Below, piece by piece: positions 26,183 through 35,500 of a stretch of 64,000 nucleotides of DNA (position 1 is the first letter of the stretch; the number at the start of each line of letters is the position of its first letter). This DNA comes from Geobacillus sp. 46C-IIa. GTDB taxonomy: Bacteria > Bacillota > Bacilli > Bacillales > Anoxybacillaceae. The position numbers and the translations under genes were made by a program. Under the pieces are notes generated by a model that saw only the letters and a list, made by a program, of their open reading frames with translations, made no database searches and was not told the DNA's origin. The stretch lies in contig NZ_CP061474.1 of the NCBI RefSeq assembly GCF_014679505.1, forward strand, positions 1,828,001 to 1,892,000, in the 5' to 3' direction.

Positions 26183-26220
26183 AAAAACGATGGGGGACAA
26201 GTTACATCCCCATCGTTTTT
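26183..26220 (-). terminator. Intrinsic terminator with YitT stop codon in its loop
   Basis: A perfect 13-bp stem (AAAAACGATGGGG/CCCCATCGTTTTT). The 12-base loop carries TAA, the yitT-family stop. It is bidirectional and can also stop readthrough from the convergent protease gene. Confidence 0.9.
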
Positions 26221-26780
26221 TCGCTCGTTAACATTGTCGTCACCGCTCCGACGACCGTGACGACAACAAACGAATAAATAAACGGCACCGAGTCAATCAT
26301 GAGGCTTCCGACGGAAATAATGCAGGCGTCAATGAGAAAGATAATGACTCCGACGTTCCAACCCGTCCATTTGGCGATAAACTGAGCGAGCAAATCAGTG
26401 CCGCCCGTGCTTGTCTCTTCGCGCAGCATCAAGCCGATGCCTGCGCCGACGAGCCCCCCGCCGATGACTGCACTCAAGAGCGGGTCCAGTGTAACAAGGC
26501 CGCGCAAAACCGACAATACGTCAATCATCCATGACGAGAAAAGAAGGCCGTGCAAGCTGTTGTAAAAAAACGGACGATAATAAAACCAAGCCGCCAAATA
26601 AAGAGGAACGCTTAAGATGATCATCGTCAGGCCTGCTTGAACGTGCCAGCCATATTTGGCGATCAGCCCAAGGCCGATCATCCCCCCGTCAAGCAAATGA
26701 TGGGGAACTAAAAAGACGTTGATGCCGATGCCAAGCAACACGCTCCCCCCAACGATTGCCATTATTTTTCTCATCACCAT
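26202..26780 (-). CDS. YitT-family membrane protein
   Basis: A 192-residue integral membrane protein of the YitT family (DUF161 type), with five hydrophobic segments and the family features NVFLVPHHLLDGGMIGLGLI and EETSTGGTDLLAQ (helical hairpin with conserved Gly). The full-length family has an extra C-terminal DUF2179 domain; this is a short form. The function is unknown. The ATG at 26780 follows GGAGGG by seven bases; an extension to 26840 lacks a ribosome-binding site. Confidence 0.82.
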   Translation of the reverse strand: MVMRKIMAIVGGSVLLGIGINVFLVPHHLLDGGMIGLGLIAKYGWHVQAGLTMIILSVPLYLAAWFYYRPFFYNSLHGLLFSSWMIDVLSVLRGLVTLDPLLSAVIGGGLVGAGIGLMLREETSTGGTDLLAQFIAKWTGWNVGVIIFLIDACIISVGSLMIDSVPFIYSFVVVTVVGAVTTMLTSEKTMGM

Positions 26781-26938
26781 GGTTGATCCCTCCGCCACGT
26801 TGGCCATTCGGCCAACAAAAAACGAACAACATGTTCCCATATGTATGTATATGGCCTTTCCCGGTCAAGCTTGTCTCTTTTTTGCTGCGCCGGCGCAGGA
26901 AAACAACGGATCGTTTGGCGGCTCGCGGACGAAAAACA

Positions 26939-26980
26939 AAAAATAAGAGGCTAGGCCTCTATGCCTAGCCTCTTATTTTT
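26939..26980 (-). terminator. Intrinsic terminator overlapping the tatA stop
   Basis: A perfect 18-bp stem (AAAAATAAGAGGCTAGGC and its complement) with loop CTCTAT; the tatA stop TAA lies within the stem. Symmetrical, so active in both directions. Confidence 0.9.
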
Positions 26981-27143
26981 GTGCTTTTGTCGTCTCGTCG
27001 TCGTCGATGATGCCTTTTGTTGCATTTTTAAATTCACGCAACGTTTTCCCGGCTGCTTGTCCCAATTCCGGCAGCTTTTTCGGACCAAAAATCAACAAAG
27101 CGAAAAAGACGATGAGCGCAATTTCCCCAAAGCCGATGTTCAT
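26973..27143 (-). CDS. tatA: Sec-independent (Tat) translocase protein TatA
   Basis: A 56-residue TatA: an N-terminal membrane span (EIALIVFFALLIF), the GPKKLPELG hinge that starts the amphipathic helix, and a charged tail (DDDETTKAQK). It forms the pore of the twin-arginine pathway with TatC, which is not nearby; standalone tatA genes occur in Bacillus. The start at 27143 follows GGAGTG; an earlier in-frame start at 27164 precedes that site. Confidence 0.92.
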   Translation of the reverse strand: MNIGFGEIALIVFFALLIFGPKKLPELGQAAGKTLREFKNATKGIIDDDETTKAQK

Positions 27144-27251
27144 GTTTGTCACTCCAATGTTCAAACGTCATTTTTTAAGTCATTATATCATACCAGGGCC
27201 ATACGTGTCATCGGCTTTCCCTTGACAAACCAGCGGCGGCTTGCCCGGCGC

Positions 27252-27431
27252 TTATCGCTCCTCGAGCAGGCGTACCGGCACATCTTGCTCGCGTTCCGGC
27301 TCATCGGCGAAATAAATGCGCGCCATTTCCTGCTCTTCATCGACGTGTTGAATGATCACCGGCTTTCCTTCATACGTCACCGGAACGATCTCCCCAGCCT
27401 CGGCAATCCGTTTTGCCCGGAGCAACTCCAT
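27252..27431 (-). CDS. sspH: H-type small acid-soluble spore protein
   Basis: A 59-residue protein matching Ssp[21 protein letters not shown], then [17 protein letters not shown] and DVPVRLLEE. SspH-type proteins are minor SASPs made in the forespore under SigG/SigF. It begins 3 bases after the stop of a short upstream gene and is probably translated with it. Confidence 0.85.
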   Translation of the reverse strand: MELLRAKRIAEAGEIVPVTYEGKPVIIQHVDEEQEMARIYFADEPEREQDVPVRLLEER

Positions 27432-27434
27432 TTC

Positions 27435-27596
27435 CTATTCGCCCCCTTTCGCGCTGTCTTCCGCTTGCGTCCGCAAGCTTTTCCAAAACAACTCATCGCT
27501 GCAGACGATCTCATGCAGTTCGCCTTCGTCCCCTTTAGCATTAATGATTTGCAACAACTGCGTCATATCCTCGGTTTCATGCCGACCGTTTTTCAC
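27435..27596 (-). CDS. Small acidic hypothetical protein before sspH
   Basis: A 53-residue acidic protein (KNGRHETEDMTQLLQIINAKGDEGELHEIVCSDELFWKSL). The GTG at 27596 lies seven bases after AAAGGTGA; the ATG at 27626 has no such site. I do not recognise the family. Its tight link to sspH suggests forespore expression. Confidence 0.55.
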   Translation of the reverse strand: MKNGRHETEDMTQLLQIINAKGDEGELHEIVCSDELFWKSLRTQAEDSAKGGE

Positions 27597-27667
27597 GAAA
27601 TCATCACCTTTCTTTGGCAAACTCATGTCATGGGCAGCCGTTCCCTACAGCCGCCATGTTTCAACGG

Positions 27668-27696
27668 TTGACTCCCCCAAAAAGAAGGAGTATGAT
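27668..27696 (+). promoter_or_regulatory. Sigma-A promoter of the acyltransferase gene
   Basis: TTGACT (27668-27673), 17 bases, TATGAT (27691-27696); 34 bases before the GTG start of the acyltransferase gene. Confidence 0.75.
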
Positions 27697-27729
27697 TCGA
27701 ATTGGTGTGTATAGAAAGGAGGAAACACC

Positions 27730-28725
27730 GTGAAGGAGCGGGACTATTATTTTGACAACGCGAAGTGTGCGTTAATGCTCCTTGTCGTGTTTGGCCACTT
27801 TCTGCGCCCGTACATTGACAGCGTCTTATGGGTGCACAGCTTGTATACGTGGATTTTCTTTTTCCATATGCCGGCGTTCATTTTCATCTCCGGCTATTTC
27901 GCCAAAAAGTTCCATGAGCGCGGCTACTTGCAAAAAATCACAAAAAAGCTGCTGTTTCCGTATATTTTGTTTCAACTTCTATATTCCGTCTATTATTTCT
28001 TTTTGTATGACAAGCGGTCGCTTGAGCTCGATTTATTGACCCCGCACTGGAGCTTATGGTTTTTGCTTAGCCTGTTCAGTTGGAACGTCTTGTTGCTATG
28101 GTTCGGCCGGCTGCCAAAGCGAATGGCGCTGCCGCTCGCGCTTTTGCTTGGGCTCGCCGGCGGCATGATGGAAGCGGAAAAATGGCTGAGCTTGTCAAGA
28201 ACGCTCACGTTTTTCCCATTCTTTTTGCTCGGGTTTTTCTTCGAAAAACCGGCAATCGAGCGCTTGTTTGCCGCATCGATGCGCCTCGTTTCGCTAGTCG
28301 TGCTTGCCGGCATGTTTTTGCTCATTCACTTTGGCTTTCCAGATTTGCCGCAAGATTGGCTGTACGGTTCAAAGTCATACGATACGCTTGGCGTCTCCGA
28401 ACCGGCCGGCATCGTGAGCCGTCTTGCCATTTACGGGGCGAGCTTGCTGATGATGTTCAGCTTCTTATCGTTCATCCCGGGACGGCGCTTCTCTTTTTCC
28501 GTGCTGGGAGCGCGCACGTTTTACATCTATATCTTGCACGGGTTTATTTTAAAATATTTGCACGAAACGCCGTTCCCTGATTTTATTATGGATGTGCACG
28601 GCTATCCGCTTCTGCTTGCACTATCGGCCGCCGTGATGCTCATCCTCGGGAGCAAACCGGTCATTCGGCTCGTGCGGCCGCTTTTGGAATGGCGGTTGCC
28701 AAAATGGCGACAGACAGCATCGTAG
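27730..28725 (+). CDS. Membrane acyltransferase (acyltransferase 3 family)
   Basis: A 331-residue protein with about ten membrane spans, of the family of fucose-4-O-acetylase-like and OafA-like enzymes that acetylate surface polysaccharides using cytoplasmic acyl-CoA. The N-terminal DNAKCALMLLVVFGHFLRPY carries the catalytic His of the family, followed by FFFHMPAFIFISGYFAKK and, near the end, GARTFYIYILHGFILKYL. The GTG at 27730 follows AAAGGAGG by seven bases. It stands alone between its own promoter and a terminator. The acceptor cannot be told from sequence. Confidence 0.85.
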   Translation: MKERDYYFDNAKCALMLLVVFGHFLRPYIDSVLWVHSLYTWIFFFHMPAFIFISGYFAKKFHERGYLQKITKKLLFPYILFQLLYSVYYFFLYDKRSLELDLLTPHWSLWFLLSLFSWNVLLLWFGRLPKRMALPLALLLGLAGGMMEAEKWLSLSRTLTFFPFFLLGFFFEKPAIERLFAASMRLVSLVVLAGMFLLIHFGFPDLPQDWLYGSKSYDTLGVSEPAGIVSRLAIYGASLLMMFSFLSFIPGRRFSFSVLGARTFYIYILHGFILKYLHETPFPDFIMDVHGYPLLLALSAAVMLILGSKPVIRLVRPLLEWRLPKWRQTAS

Positions 28726-28730
28726 CGCGC

Positions 28731-28764
28731 AAAAAGGGTGTCCCGCAAATGGGACACCCTTTTT
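28731..28764. terminator. Bidirectional intrinsic terminator between acyltransferase and thiE
   Basis: A 14-bp stem AAAAAGGGTGTCCC/GGGACACCCTTTTT with loop GCAAAT, set between convergent genes. Confidence 0.9.
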
Positions 28765-28783
28765 GCGGCGGGTTCGCCGCCGT

Positions 28784-29449
28784 TTAGCGCGGGCGGGCGG
28801 CCCGCACCGCCGCTGCCAACGCTGCAGCCGCCGCTTTTGGCGCTGGAGCGGAAGCGATGGCGCTAATGACTGACACGCCATCCGCTCCGGCTTCAATGAC
28901 CGCTGTTGCATTGTCAACCGTAATGCCGCCGATGGCGACAATCGGGATCGCGATTCCTTGTTCGCGCAGGTGGCGGAGAACGCCGGGACCTTGCGCTTCG
29001 CTCGCATCGTCCTTTGAGTGTGTCGGGTAAATCGGACCGACGCCGATGTAGTCGGCGCCCGCTTCGATGGCCGCTCTCGCCTCTTCGACATTATGCGCCG
29101 AAACGCCAAGAATTTTATCGCCGATCTTCTCCCGCACGCGCCGTGCGTCTTCATCGTCTTGACCGACGTGGACGCCGTCGGCATCAATGGCGATGGCCAG
29201 CTCAACATCATCGTTGACGATCAACGGCACGCCATACGCGCGGCAAAGGCGCTGCAGCTGCCGAGCCAGCGCTTCTTTTTCCGCCCCTTTTAAGGCATTA
29301 GCTCCTTTTTCGCGAAATTGAAACAGCGTCACGCCGCCGTCAAGCGCCTCTTTGAGCACATCGGCGGCCGGGCGTTCACTGTTTTGGCTTCCCATAATAA
29401 AGTAAACGGCAAGCCGCTCTTTCATCTCCTCGCTCGCAATGCGCGCCAT
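28784..29449 (-). CDS. thiE: Thiamine-phosphate synthase
   Basis: Joins HMP-pyrophosphate and thiazole phosphate to thiamine phosphate. The 221-residue TIM barrel shows FQFREKGAN (pyrophosphate-binding Arg/Lys), [50 protein letters not shown] and [11 protein letters not shown]. Last gene of thiM-thiD-thiE. The start at 29449 overlaps the thiD end region: GGGGAG spans the thiD stop. Confidence 0.95.
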   Translation of the reverse strand: MARIASEEMKERLAVYFIMGSQNSERPAADVLKEALDGGVTLFQFREKGANALKGAEKEALARQLQRLCRAYGVPLIVNDDVELAIAIDADGVHVGQDDEDARRVREKIGDKILGVSAHNVEEARAAIEAGADYIGVGPIYPTHSKDDASEAQGPGVLRHLREQGIAIPIVAIGGITVDNATAVIEAGADGVSVISAIASAPAPKAAAAALAAAVRAARPR

Positions 29450-29454
29450 GGCTC

Positions 29455-30258
29455 TCACTCCCCGTATTGCCGATATGCCCAATGGTTCGTCGGCCCGTGG
29501 CCCTGGCCGATGCCGAGCGGCTGGGAGATCGCCGCCTGCACGAACGATTTCGCCGTCCCGACGGCATCGACCGGATGTCTTCCTTTTGCCAGCTCCGCCG
29601 CCACCGCTGCGGCGAACGTGCAGCCGGTTCCGTGCGTATGGCGCGTGTCAATCCGCTTGCTTTTGAAATACGAAAATTCGCTGCCGTTATATAATAAGTC
29701 AACCGTCTCCTCACCCTCATCGTCATGGCCGCCTTTAATGACGACATAGCGGGCGCCCATGCGGTGGAGAAGGCGCGCCGCTTCCCGGCGGTCATCCATC
29801 GTGCGAATGGCGATGCCGGTCAACGCTTCCGCTTCGGGAATGTTCGGCGTAATGACAAACGCCAGCGGCAACAGCGCCTCTTTCAGCGCTGCCACCGCCT
29901 CTTCCTGCAACAGCGGGGCGCCGCCTTTAGCGATCATCACCGGGTCGACGACAAGCCGCTCCCAACCGTGCTTTTTCACTTGTTCCGCAACGGTGCGGAT
30001 GATATCAGCGCTAAACAGCATCCCGGTTTTAACCGCATCCGCGCCCAAGTCGGCCGCAACCGATTCAATTTGTGCGGCCACCGCTTCAGCCGAAAGCGGG
30101 TAGACGCCTTGCACACCGAGCGTGTTTTGTGCGGTCACCGCCGTAATCGCCGACATGCCAAAGACGCCAAGCTCTTGAAACGTTTTTAAGTCCGCTTGAA
30201 TGCCGGCGCCGCCGCCGCTGTCCGACCCGGCAATCGTCAACGCTTTATACACCGTCAT
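29455..30258 (-). CDS. thiD: Hydroxymethylpyrimidine/phosphomethylpyrimidine kinase
   Basis: A 267-residue ribokinase-fold kinase that phosphorylates HMP twice. Visible: [19 protein letters not shown] at the N-terminus, [29 protein letters not shown] and the anion hole/catalytic base [23 protein letters not shown]. It lies 15 bases after thiM. In context its role is pyrimidine salvage. Confidence 0.95.
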   Translation of the reverse strand: MTVYKALTIAGSDSGGGAGIQADLKTFQELGVFGMSAITAVTAQNTLGVQGVYPLSAEAVAAQIESVAADLGADAVKTGMLFSADIIRTVAEQVKKHGWERLVVDPVMIAKGGAPLLQEEAVAALKEALLPLAFVITPNIPEAEALTGIAIRTMDDRREAARLLHRMGARYVVIKGGHDDEGEETVDLLYNGSEFSYFKSKRIDTRHTHGTGCTFAAAVAAELAKGRHPVDAVGTAKSFVQAAISQPLGIGQGHGPTNHWAYRQYGE

Positions 30259-30273
30259 CGTTCTCCTCCCCTT

Positions 30274-31083
30274 TCACCGTTGTTCGACCCGTCCATCCCG
30301 CTTCACATCATCGGCGCCAATGCGAGCCAAGGCGTCCAAAAACGCCGCCTGAAAGCTGCCCGGGCCGTGTTTTTCGGCTTCGGCGGCCGCCTGTTCAGCC
30401 GCAACCCCGTAATACGCCAGCGCCGCCACCGCCGCCTTCACAACATCCGGCTCAACGGCGGCAAACGCGCCAACTACCGACGTTAGCAAACAGCCTGTTC
30501 CCGTCACTTTCGTCAACAGTGGATGGCCGTTGCGGATCAAATATGCTGCCTGTCCATCGGTGACGACATCTTCTTTTCCGGTAATCGCCACAACGGTGCC
30601 AAGCTTGGCGGCCGCCCGTTTGGCCAAGGCGACCACGTCCCCGCTTCCTTCGCCAGCATCGACCCCTTTAATCATCCACGGTTCACCGATCATATTGGCG
30701 ATCTCCGCTGCATTGCCGCGCACGGCCGCGAGTTTGATCTGTTCGGCGATGCGGCGCGTCGTCTCCGTTCGGTAGCTGGTCGCTCCGGCGCCGACCGGAT
30801 CGAAAATCACCGGCACGCCAGCCTCATTAGCCGCCCGGCCGGCAATAAGCATCGCCTCGACTTCCGTCGCGTTCAACGTTCCGATATTCAACACAAGCGC
30901 CCCGGCAAGCTTCGCCATCTCGGCCACTTCCTCTTTCGCATACGCCATCACCGGCGAAGCGCCAAGCGCTAGCAGTCCGTTCGCCGTAAAATTCGTCACG
31001 ACGACATTCGTGATATTATGGACGAGCGGGTTCGCCTCTCGCACTCGCTCAAGCAATTCCGCCCATTCATGCCAGTTGTCCAT
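30274..31083 (-). CDS. thiM: Hydroxyethylthiazole kinase
   Basis: Phosphorylates the thiazole moiety in thiamine salvage. The 269-residue protein has [41 protein letters not shown], and the catalytic loop [18 protein letters not shown]. The ATG at 31083 follows GGGGAGAG; an extension to 31188 is unsupported. Upstream (31133-31153) is a GGCAGC/GCTGCC hairpin, but I cannot find the conserved TPP-riboswitch elements that often precede thiM. Confidence 0.95.
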   Translation of the reverse strand: MDNWHEWAELLERVREANPLVHNITNVVVTNFTANGLLALGASPVMAYAKEEVAEMAKLAGALVLNIGTLNATEVEAMLIAGRAANEAGVPVIFDPVGAGATSYRTETTRRIAEQIKLAAVRGNAAEIANMIGEPWMIKGVDAGEGSGDVVALAKRAAAKLGTVVAITGKEDVVTDGQAAYLIRNGHPLLTKVTGTGCLLTSVVGAFAAVEPDVVKAAVAALAYYGVAAEQAAAEAEKHGPGSFQAAFLDALARIGADDVKRDGRVEQR

Positions 31084-31228
31084 CTCCGACTCTCCCCTTT
31101 CCGAGCGAAACCCTTTGCTAGTTTTTCTGCTTGGCAGCGTAAGTGCGGCTGCCATGCTCCGACTAACGAAATGATGAGTTCGTCCCATCCATCAGTCTAC
31201 TCTTTCTTTTTTTCAATTGCAAGAAAAG

Positions 31229-31254
31229 AAAAAAAGGCGGCGCCAAACGCCACC
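31229..31254 (-). terminator. Intrinsic terminator after ykoT
   Basis: Seven-base stem GGTGGCG/CGCCGCC (one wobble) followed by a long T run on the minus strand. Confidence 0.8.
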
Positions 31255-31268
31255 TTCCCTTCCTCCTG

Positions 31269-32291
31269 CTACGGCCGCGTCCATTCCGCGGCATCCGGCT
31301 TGTCAGTCGGCGCTGCCGGCGACAGCCGCTGCGGCAGCGGCCAGTTCCATAAATCTAAATCAATGATATAACGCGGCCGCCGCTTCGTTTCTTTGTAAAT
31401 TTTCCCGATATACTCACCGATCAGCCCAAGCGCGATGAGCTGCAATCCGCCCAACAGCCAAATCGACGTGATCAGCGATGTCCAGCCTGTTTGCGTATGC
31501 CCGGCCCACTTTAAAAAAAGAAAATACGCGCCAAATATCAGACTGACGACAAAAGAAACGAACCCAATGAGCGAAATGAAACGGATCGGCGTGATGCTGA
31601 ACGATGTCACGCCATCGAGCGCAAAAGCGATCATTTTTTTCAACGGATATTTCGTTTTCCCGGCCAGCCGCTCCTTCCGATCGTAATAAACGGACGCTGA
31701 CCGGAAACCAAGGAGCGGGACGATGCCGCGCAAAAACAAGTTCACTTCCCCAAACTGTTCCAACGCGTCAACAGCGCGCCGGCTCATGAGGCGGTAGTCG
31801 GCATGGTTGTAAACGAGGTCGACGCCAAACATCTTCATTAACCGATAAAATCCTTGGGCGGTATGGCGTTTAAACCATGTGTCCGTGTCGCGCCGCCGGC
31901 GCACGCCGTAAACGATATCATAGCCTTCGCGAAACTTTTGCACAAACTCGCGAATGGCCGACAAATCGTCTTGCAAGTCAGCGTCGATTGAAACGAGGCA
32001 ATCGGCGTGCGCTTTAGCCGCAAGCAGTCCAGCCAACAGCGCGTTTTGATGGCCGGCATTGCGCGCTAGTTTCAGCCCCTTCACTTCCGGGTAGCGCAAG
32101 CTCGCCTTGTAAATGAGCTTCCACGTGCTGTCGCGGCTGCCGTCATCGACGAACAGAAGCGCACTTTTTGGCGAAATGAGCCGCTCTTCGATCAGCTCTT
32201 CGCGCAATGCCCGCAAGCGGCCGATTGTCTCAGGCAGCACTTCCTCCTCATTATAGCACGGCACGACAATGGCCAATATCGGGTCAGACAT
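31269..32291 (-). CDS. ykoT: Family 2 glycosyltransferase (YkoT/YkcC-like)
   Basis: A 340-residue bactoprenyl-type glycosyltransferase. N-terminal GT2 domain: AIVVPCYNEEEVLPETI, LLFVDDGSRDSTW, CLVSIDADLQDD (DXD metal site) and DYRLMSRRAVDAL. Two C-terminal membrane spans (FISLIGFVSFVVSLIFG and LLGGLQLIALGLIGEYIGKIYKE) match polyprenyl-phosphate sugar transferases such as GtrB. The ATG at 32291 sits one base after the ykoS stop with GGAGGTAG upstream. It likely makes the lipid-linked sugar used by YkoS for wall or membrane glycosylation. Confidence 0.88.
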   Translation of the reverse strand: MSDPILAIVVPCYNEEEVLPETIGRLRALREELIEERLISPKSALLFVDDGSRDSTWKLIYKASLRYPEVKGLKLARNAGHQNALLAGLLAAKAHADCLVSIDADLQDDLSAIREFVQKFREGYDIVYGVRRRRDTDTWFKRHTAQGFYRLMKMFGVDLVYNHADYRLMSRRAVDALEQFGEVNLFLRGIVPLLGFRSASVYYDRKERLAGKTKYPLKKMIAFALDGVTSFSITPIRFISLIGFVSFVVSLIFGAYFLFLKWAGHTQTGWTSLITSIWLLGGLQLIALGLIGEYIGKIYKETKRRPRYIIDLDLWNWPLPQRLSPAAPTDKPDAAEWTRP

Positions 32292-32292
32292 G

Positions 32293-33972
32293 TCATCTAC
32301 CTCCTTCCCGCACCACTTTGTATAAGTAGATCGTCCAAGCCGACTCATCAGAGCGGAACACCCGTTCAAGGCGAAGGGCGTTTTCCGCTGCGTTTTCAAT
32401 CGGCAGCGCCGAAAAAATGTAGCGCCCGCCCATCTCGTAAAACGCCTCCGTGTTCAATTCAAGATGGCGGATCGTCCGTTTCGAGTTTTTCTTAAACATA
32501 TAGCGCTTGCCGAGCTCATCGACGAACAAGTAACAGCGCCCGCCCCACTCATCGAAATACTCGCGCAGTTTTTTGTTTTTTTCGAGTTCTTTGGCAATGA
32601 TGCGGCGGAAGCGGTATTTATATTCCAACGGATAGAAATTGTTGTACGTATCAAGTGTGTAAAAACCGTTGTATTGCGCGATCACCGGATGGATGCCAAT
32701 GCTGGCGACGCGGTATGTATGCACAGGACGGCCGATATATTCACGAATGTCAGCAAACTGCTTTTCGGCGTAAAATTCACGGAACGACGGTTTATTGCGG
32801 TAGACGATTTCCTCGTTATACGAGATGAGCACCAACAGCTGCAAAGCGATTGCCGCCGCACCGACCGCCCGCCACCTTCGCCCTTCCTGCCAAACAATTT
32901 TCAGCGCCATCGCAAACAAGACATAAATGACCATCGGCCGCAAGAAATGATAGCGGGCAAAATTGAACTTATCGAGCAAATCAAATCGTTCGGTAAGCGG
33001 CAGCCATCCTTTGTAAAACCAAAACGCATACCACGTAGACAAGGCAAAGTTCAGCACGTGCAGCACGACAAACGGCATTTCCTGCCGCCAACGCTTCCGT
33101 TTCCAAACGAAATACAAGGCGATCAACGTCACCGGCAAGATGACGAACCCGTGCACGGTCATCACATGCGTGTGCCCGAGCACGTAGTTTTTGAACGTCA
33201 ACCGAATGACGCGCCAAAGCGGCAAACGGGCGTGGAAATATTCGTCACGGCTCGTCGGTTCATCAGAAAACAAAAGCGAATGAACGAGCCGGTAATCGAC
33301 CGCCAAATAGAGCGTTGTCATATAGGCGATCGCGGCGAAAAACCGCCAGTTCCAGCCTTTGCCGCGGATGATGTCAATCAGCCACCAAACACCGAGCGCA
33401 CTTAAGAAAAAGAAAAAGCCGAGAACAAAACTTGAATACAGCGGCAAGAACGTCAACACCGCCCAGTTCACCCATGAGCGCTCGCCGTTGCGGATGTTTA
33501 AAAACGCCCAAAGCGCAAGCGGCATGCCGAGCGTGCTTAACATTCCCGACGGCCAAAACGGTGTCAGCGCAAACGTCAAAGCAGCGCCGATGCGAATCCA
33601 CAGCCAACGACGGTCTGGCAAGACATGCGTTTTCAACAGCAAATACATGCCGATGAACGCAAAGACGCGAGTGATCGCTTGGCTGATTCCGTAGGCATAA
33701 ACGGACGGAAACAAAGCATGGAGCCAAACGATGCCGCTGAATTCCGTGCCGAACGCGTTGCGCGGCAGCCCGTTAATGATCTGCGGAATGATCCCATCGA
33801 CCGGCCCGAACAATTCGCCGCTGCGGGCGAGCACTTTATACCAAGCGATGTTCGAGTCCAAATTGTCGTGAACGCGCATATGGGCATCTTCACCGAGCAC
33901 AAAATACGGTGACACGTACAAGGCGATGGCAAGCAGCGAGAAGAACAGGAGTCGCTTTTCAATCGCCGGCAC
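32293..33972 (-). CDS. ykoS: Polytopic membrane protein, YkoS-like (DUF6044 type)
   Basis: A 559-residue protein with about eleven membrane spans in the first 400 residues and an extracytoplasmic C-terminal part (YRVASIGIHPVIAQYNGFYTLDTYNNFYPLEYKYRF). The topology resembles GT-C glycosyltransferases that use lipid-linked sugars, and pairing with ykoT mirrors B. subtilis ykoS-ykoT. The acceptor is unknown. The GTG at 33972 lies seven bases after AAAGGAGG; the ATG at 33999 with AAGGA is the alternative. Confidence 0.75.
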   Translation of the reverse strand: MPAIEKRLLFFSLLAIALYVSPYFVLGEDAHMRVHDNLDSNIAWYKVLARSGELFGPVDGIIPQIINGLPRNAFGTEFSGIVWLHALFPSVYAYGISQAITRVFAFIGMYLLLKTHVLPDRRWLWIRIGAALTFALTPFWPSGMLSTLGMPLALWAFLNIRNGERSWVNWAVLTFLPLYSSFVLGFFFFLSALGVWWLIDIIRGKGWNWRFFAAIAYMTTLYLAVDYRLVHSLLFSDEPTSRDEYFHARLPLWRVIRLTFKNYVLGHTHVMTVHGFVILPVTLIALYFVWKRKRWRQEMPFVVLHVLNFALSTWYAFWFYKGWLPLTERFDLLDKFNFARYHFLRPMVIYVLFAMALKIVWQEGRRWRAVGAAAIALQLLVLISYNEEIVYRNKPSFREFYAEKQFADIREYIGRPVHTYRVASIGIHPVIAQYNGFYTLDTYNNFYPLEYKYRFRRIIAKELEKNKKLREYFDEWGGRCYLFVDELGKRYMFKKNSKRTIRHLELNTEAFYEMGGRYIFSALPIENAAENALRLERVFRSDESAWTIYLYKVVREGGR

Positions 33973-34151
33973 CTTTTCTCCTCCTTTCGCCCGGCTCATG
34001 TCTTTCCTTATTTTTCAACACATAAGGAAAATTATTCATGATGGTGGAAAAAAGCGGATGTCAAATAAAAAACCGCTGGCGGCTCGGCTAAGCCAAGCGA
34101 CAGCGGGTTTCGCATTCATCTTTTCAACCTTGTACAAGAAAAGGGCCGATA

Positions 34152-34174
34152 CGCAGCGAGCTTTTTTCGCTGCG
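34152..34174. repeat. Hairpin in the ykoS-php gap
   Basis: Eight-base arms CGCAGCGA/TCGCTGCG around a loop GCTTTTT, about 180 bases upstream of ykoS. A second imperfect stem (AAACCGCTG with CAGCGGGTTT, 34079-34120) is adjacent. The remaining 34000-34204 sequence is AT-rich and without genes. Confidence 0.4.
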
Positions 34175-34204
34175 CACGGAACGATCATAATGAAATTGCC
34201 CCTC

Positions 34205-34519
34205 CCGTAAACTGCCCATCACCTGCGCTTTCAGGGGTGGGGCTTCAAGCGATTGGTGCGTGTTCGCCGAACGGTAAGCCACACGGAAAAACCCTTCCCT
34301 TCGTTCCGAAGGAGTCCGTCCGAACTGTAAACGCCCGATTCGTTGGCGATGGCCACCCGGCGTTCCTCTCCCGCCTACTCATTGAGCGATTGCCTGCACG
34401 TTCCTTGAGGCGGAAGATTTTTCCGGAAATGACGTTAAAGACAGACAACCTGTTTGGCCGGCTTGACACTAGGAACAATGCCGCCGTATGATCGGGCAAC
34501 TCGTTTTCTTTCGGCCGTG
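34205..34519 (-). mobile_element. Possible right-end remnant of an IS200/IS605-type element
   Basis: This 315-base non-coding stretch follows the php stop codon. Read on the minus strand it ends with a T-T-G-A-A-G-CCCCACCCC segment and a bulged hairpin (CCCC.. with GGTG, GGG), preceded by several small stems, which resembles in layout the right end plus guide-RNA region after tnpB at 61141-61303. No transposase remains. The resemblance is by eye and short; it could also be an unrelated structured 3' region. Confidence 0.3.
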
Positions 34520-35500
34520 TTAAGCGGAGAACAAGGCGGCCGGATTGCGGACAACCATTTGTTCCAGCTCTTTGTCGCCGATCCCTTCGTTTTTCAACGC
34601 CGGGAGGATGTTCACAAACAAATGCTCGACATGCCAGTTGTTCATCATTTCGGCAAACGGCTCCGGCAGCGTAAACGGGCGGCCAAGCCAAAGATTGACC
34701 GTATCATGGGAAAGCATGATCCGATCGGCATACCCGTCGCGAAGAAGGGCAAGCAGCGTGCGAACCCGTTCGTCATCAGCCGGCGCGCCGACCATTCCTT
34801 GAATGCCGAAGCGATCAAAAGCGATATAGACGCCGTAAGCTAGCGTTCGGCGGTGGTAATCTGGGTCGGTGTTGCCGCACATATGGCCGATGACGATTTT
34901 TTTCGGATCGGCGCCGTGCTCAAGCAAATAGGCAGCTTGCTCCGGCCCCATCGTTCCTTCTTGCGTGTGAGTGATGATGACCGCGCCCGTTTCTTTTTGC
35001 GCGCGGGCGGCGGCGCGGAAAAACAACTTCTCGTACTCGGTGATGCGCCCTTTGCTTGAGGCAAGCTTAATGACGCCGGCTTTGACCCCCGTGCCGGCAA
35101 TGCCTTCGGTCAATTCGGTCATAAACATACCATAAATGTCGTCCTCAGCGGTCCCGAGCAGCTGGCGGAACTTGAAATACGGCGGCGCCCCTTCCCCTTC
35201 ATAGTAATAGCCGGTGGCGCAAATGATGTTCAACCCGGTTTCTTCAGCGACGCGCCGCAAAAACGCCGGATCGCGCCCGCAGTCATTCGGCGTCGGGTCA
35301 ACGACCGTTTGGACGCCGTGCCGTTTCATTTTCTCCGCCGCTTCGATCGCCACGCGAAGCGCTTCGTCTTCGCGGAACGGGCCGTTTGTCACATCGCCTT
35401 GAAAACCGGGATAACCGAACAGGAAATGCTCATGGATGAGCGTTTTGCCGAGCTGATCCGCCGCCACTGGGCCAAGAACCGTCTCTACCATCGTTGCCAT
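34520..35500 (-). CDS. php: Phosphotriesterase-like lactonase (PLL)
   Basis: An amidohydrolase of 326 residues closely resembling the Geobacillus kaustophilus lactonase GkaP. Binuclear metal ligands are all visible: HEH in KTLIHEHFLFG, carboxylated Lys in AGVIKLASS, His in VIITHTQEG and VIGHMCGN, and Asp in MLSHDTVN. GkaP hydrolyses N-acyl-homoserine lactones and other lactones, with weak organophosphate activity. The start codon overlaps the stop of the acyl-CoA ligase gene (TAATG), so the two are coupled; a lactone whose hydroxy-acid product is then activated to a CoA ester is an attractive inference. Confidence 0.92.
   Translation of the reverse strand: MATMVETVLGPVAADQLGKTLIHEHFLFGYPGFQGDVTNGPFREDEALRVAIEAAEKMKRHGVQTVVDPTPNDCGRDPAFLRRVAEETGLNIICATGYYYEGEGAPPYFKFRQLLGTAEDDIYGMFMTELTEGIAGTGVKAGVIKLASSKGRITEYEKLFFRAAARAQKETGAVIITHTQEGTMGPEQAAYLLEHGADPKKIVIGHMCGNTDPDYHRRTLAYGVYIAFDRFGIQGMVGAPADDERVRTLLALLRDGYADRIMLSHDTVNLWLGRPFTLPEPFAEMMNNWHVEHLFVNILPALKNEGIGDKELEQMVVRNPAALFSA

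Noticed and set aside
31084..31200. TPP riboswitch before thiM
   Set aside because: The conserved sequence elements could not be found by eye; only simple hairpins are present.
34245..34691. 148-codon minus-strand frame downstream of and inside the lactonase gene
   Set aside because: Frame-shifted shadow of the lactonase gene running into non-coding sequence; no start site.
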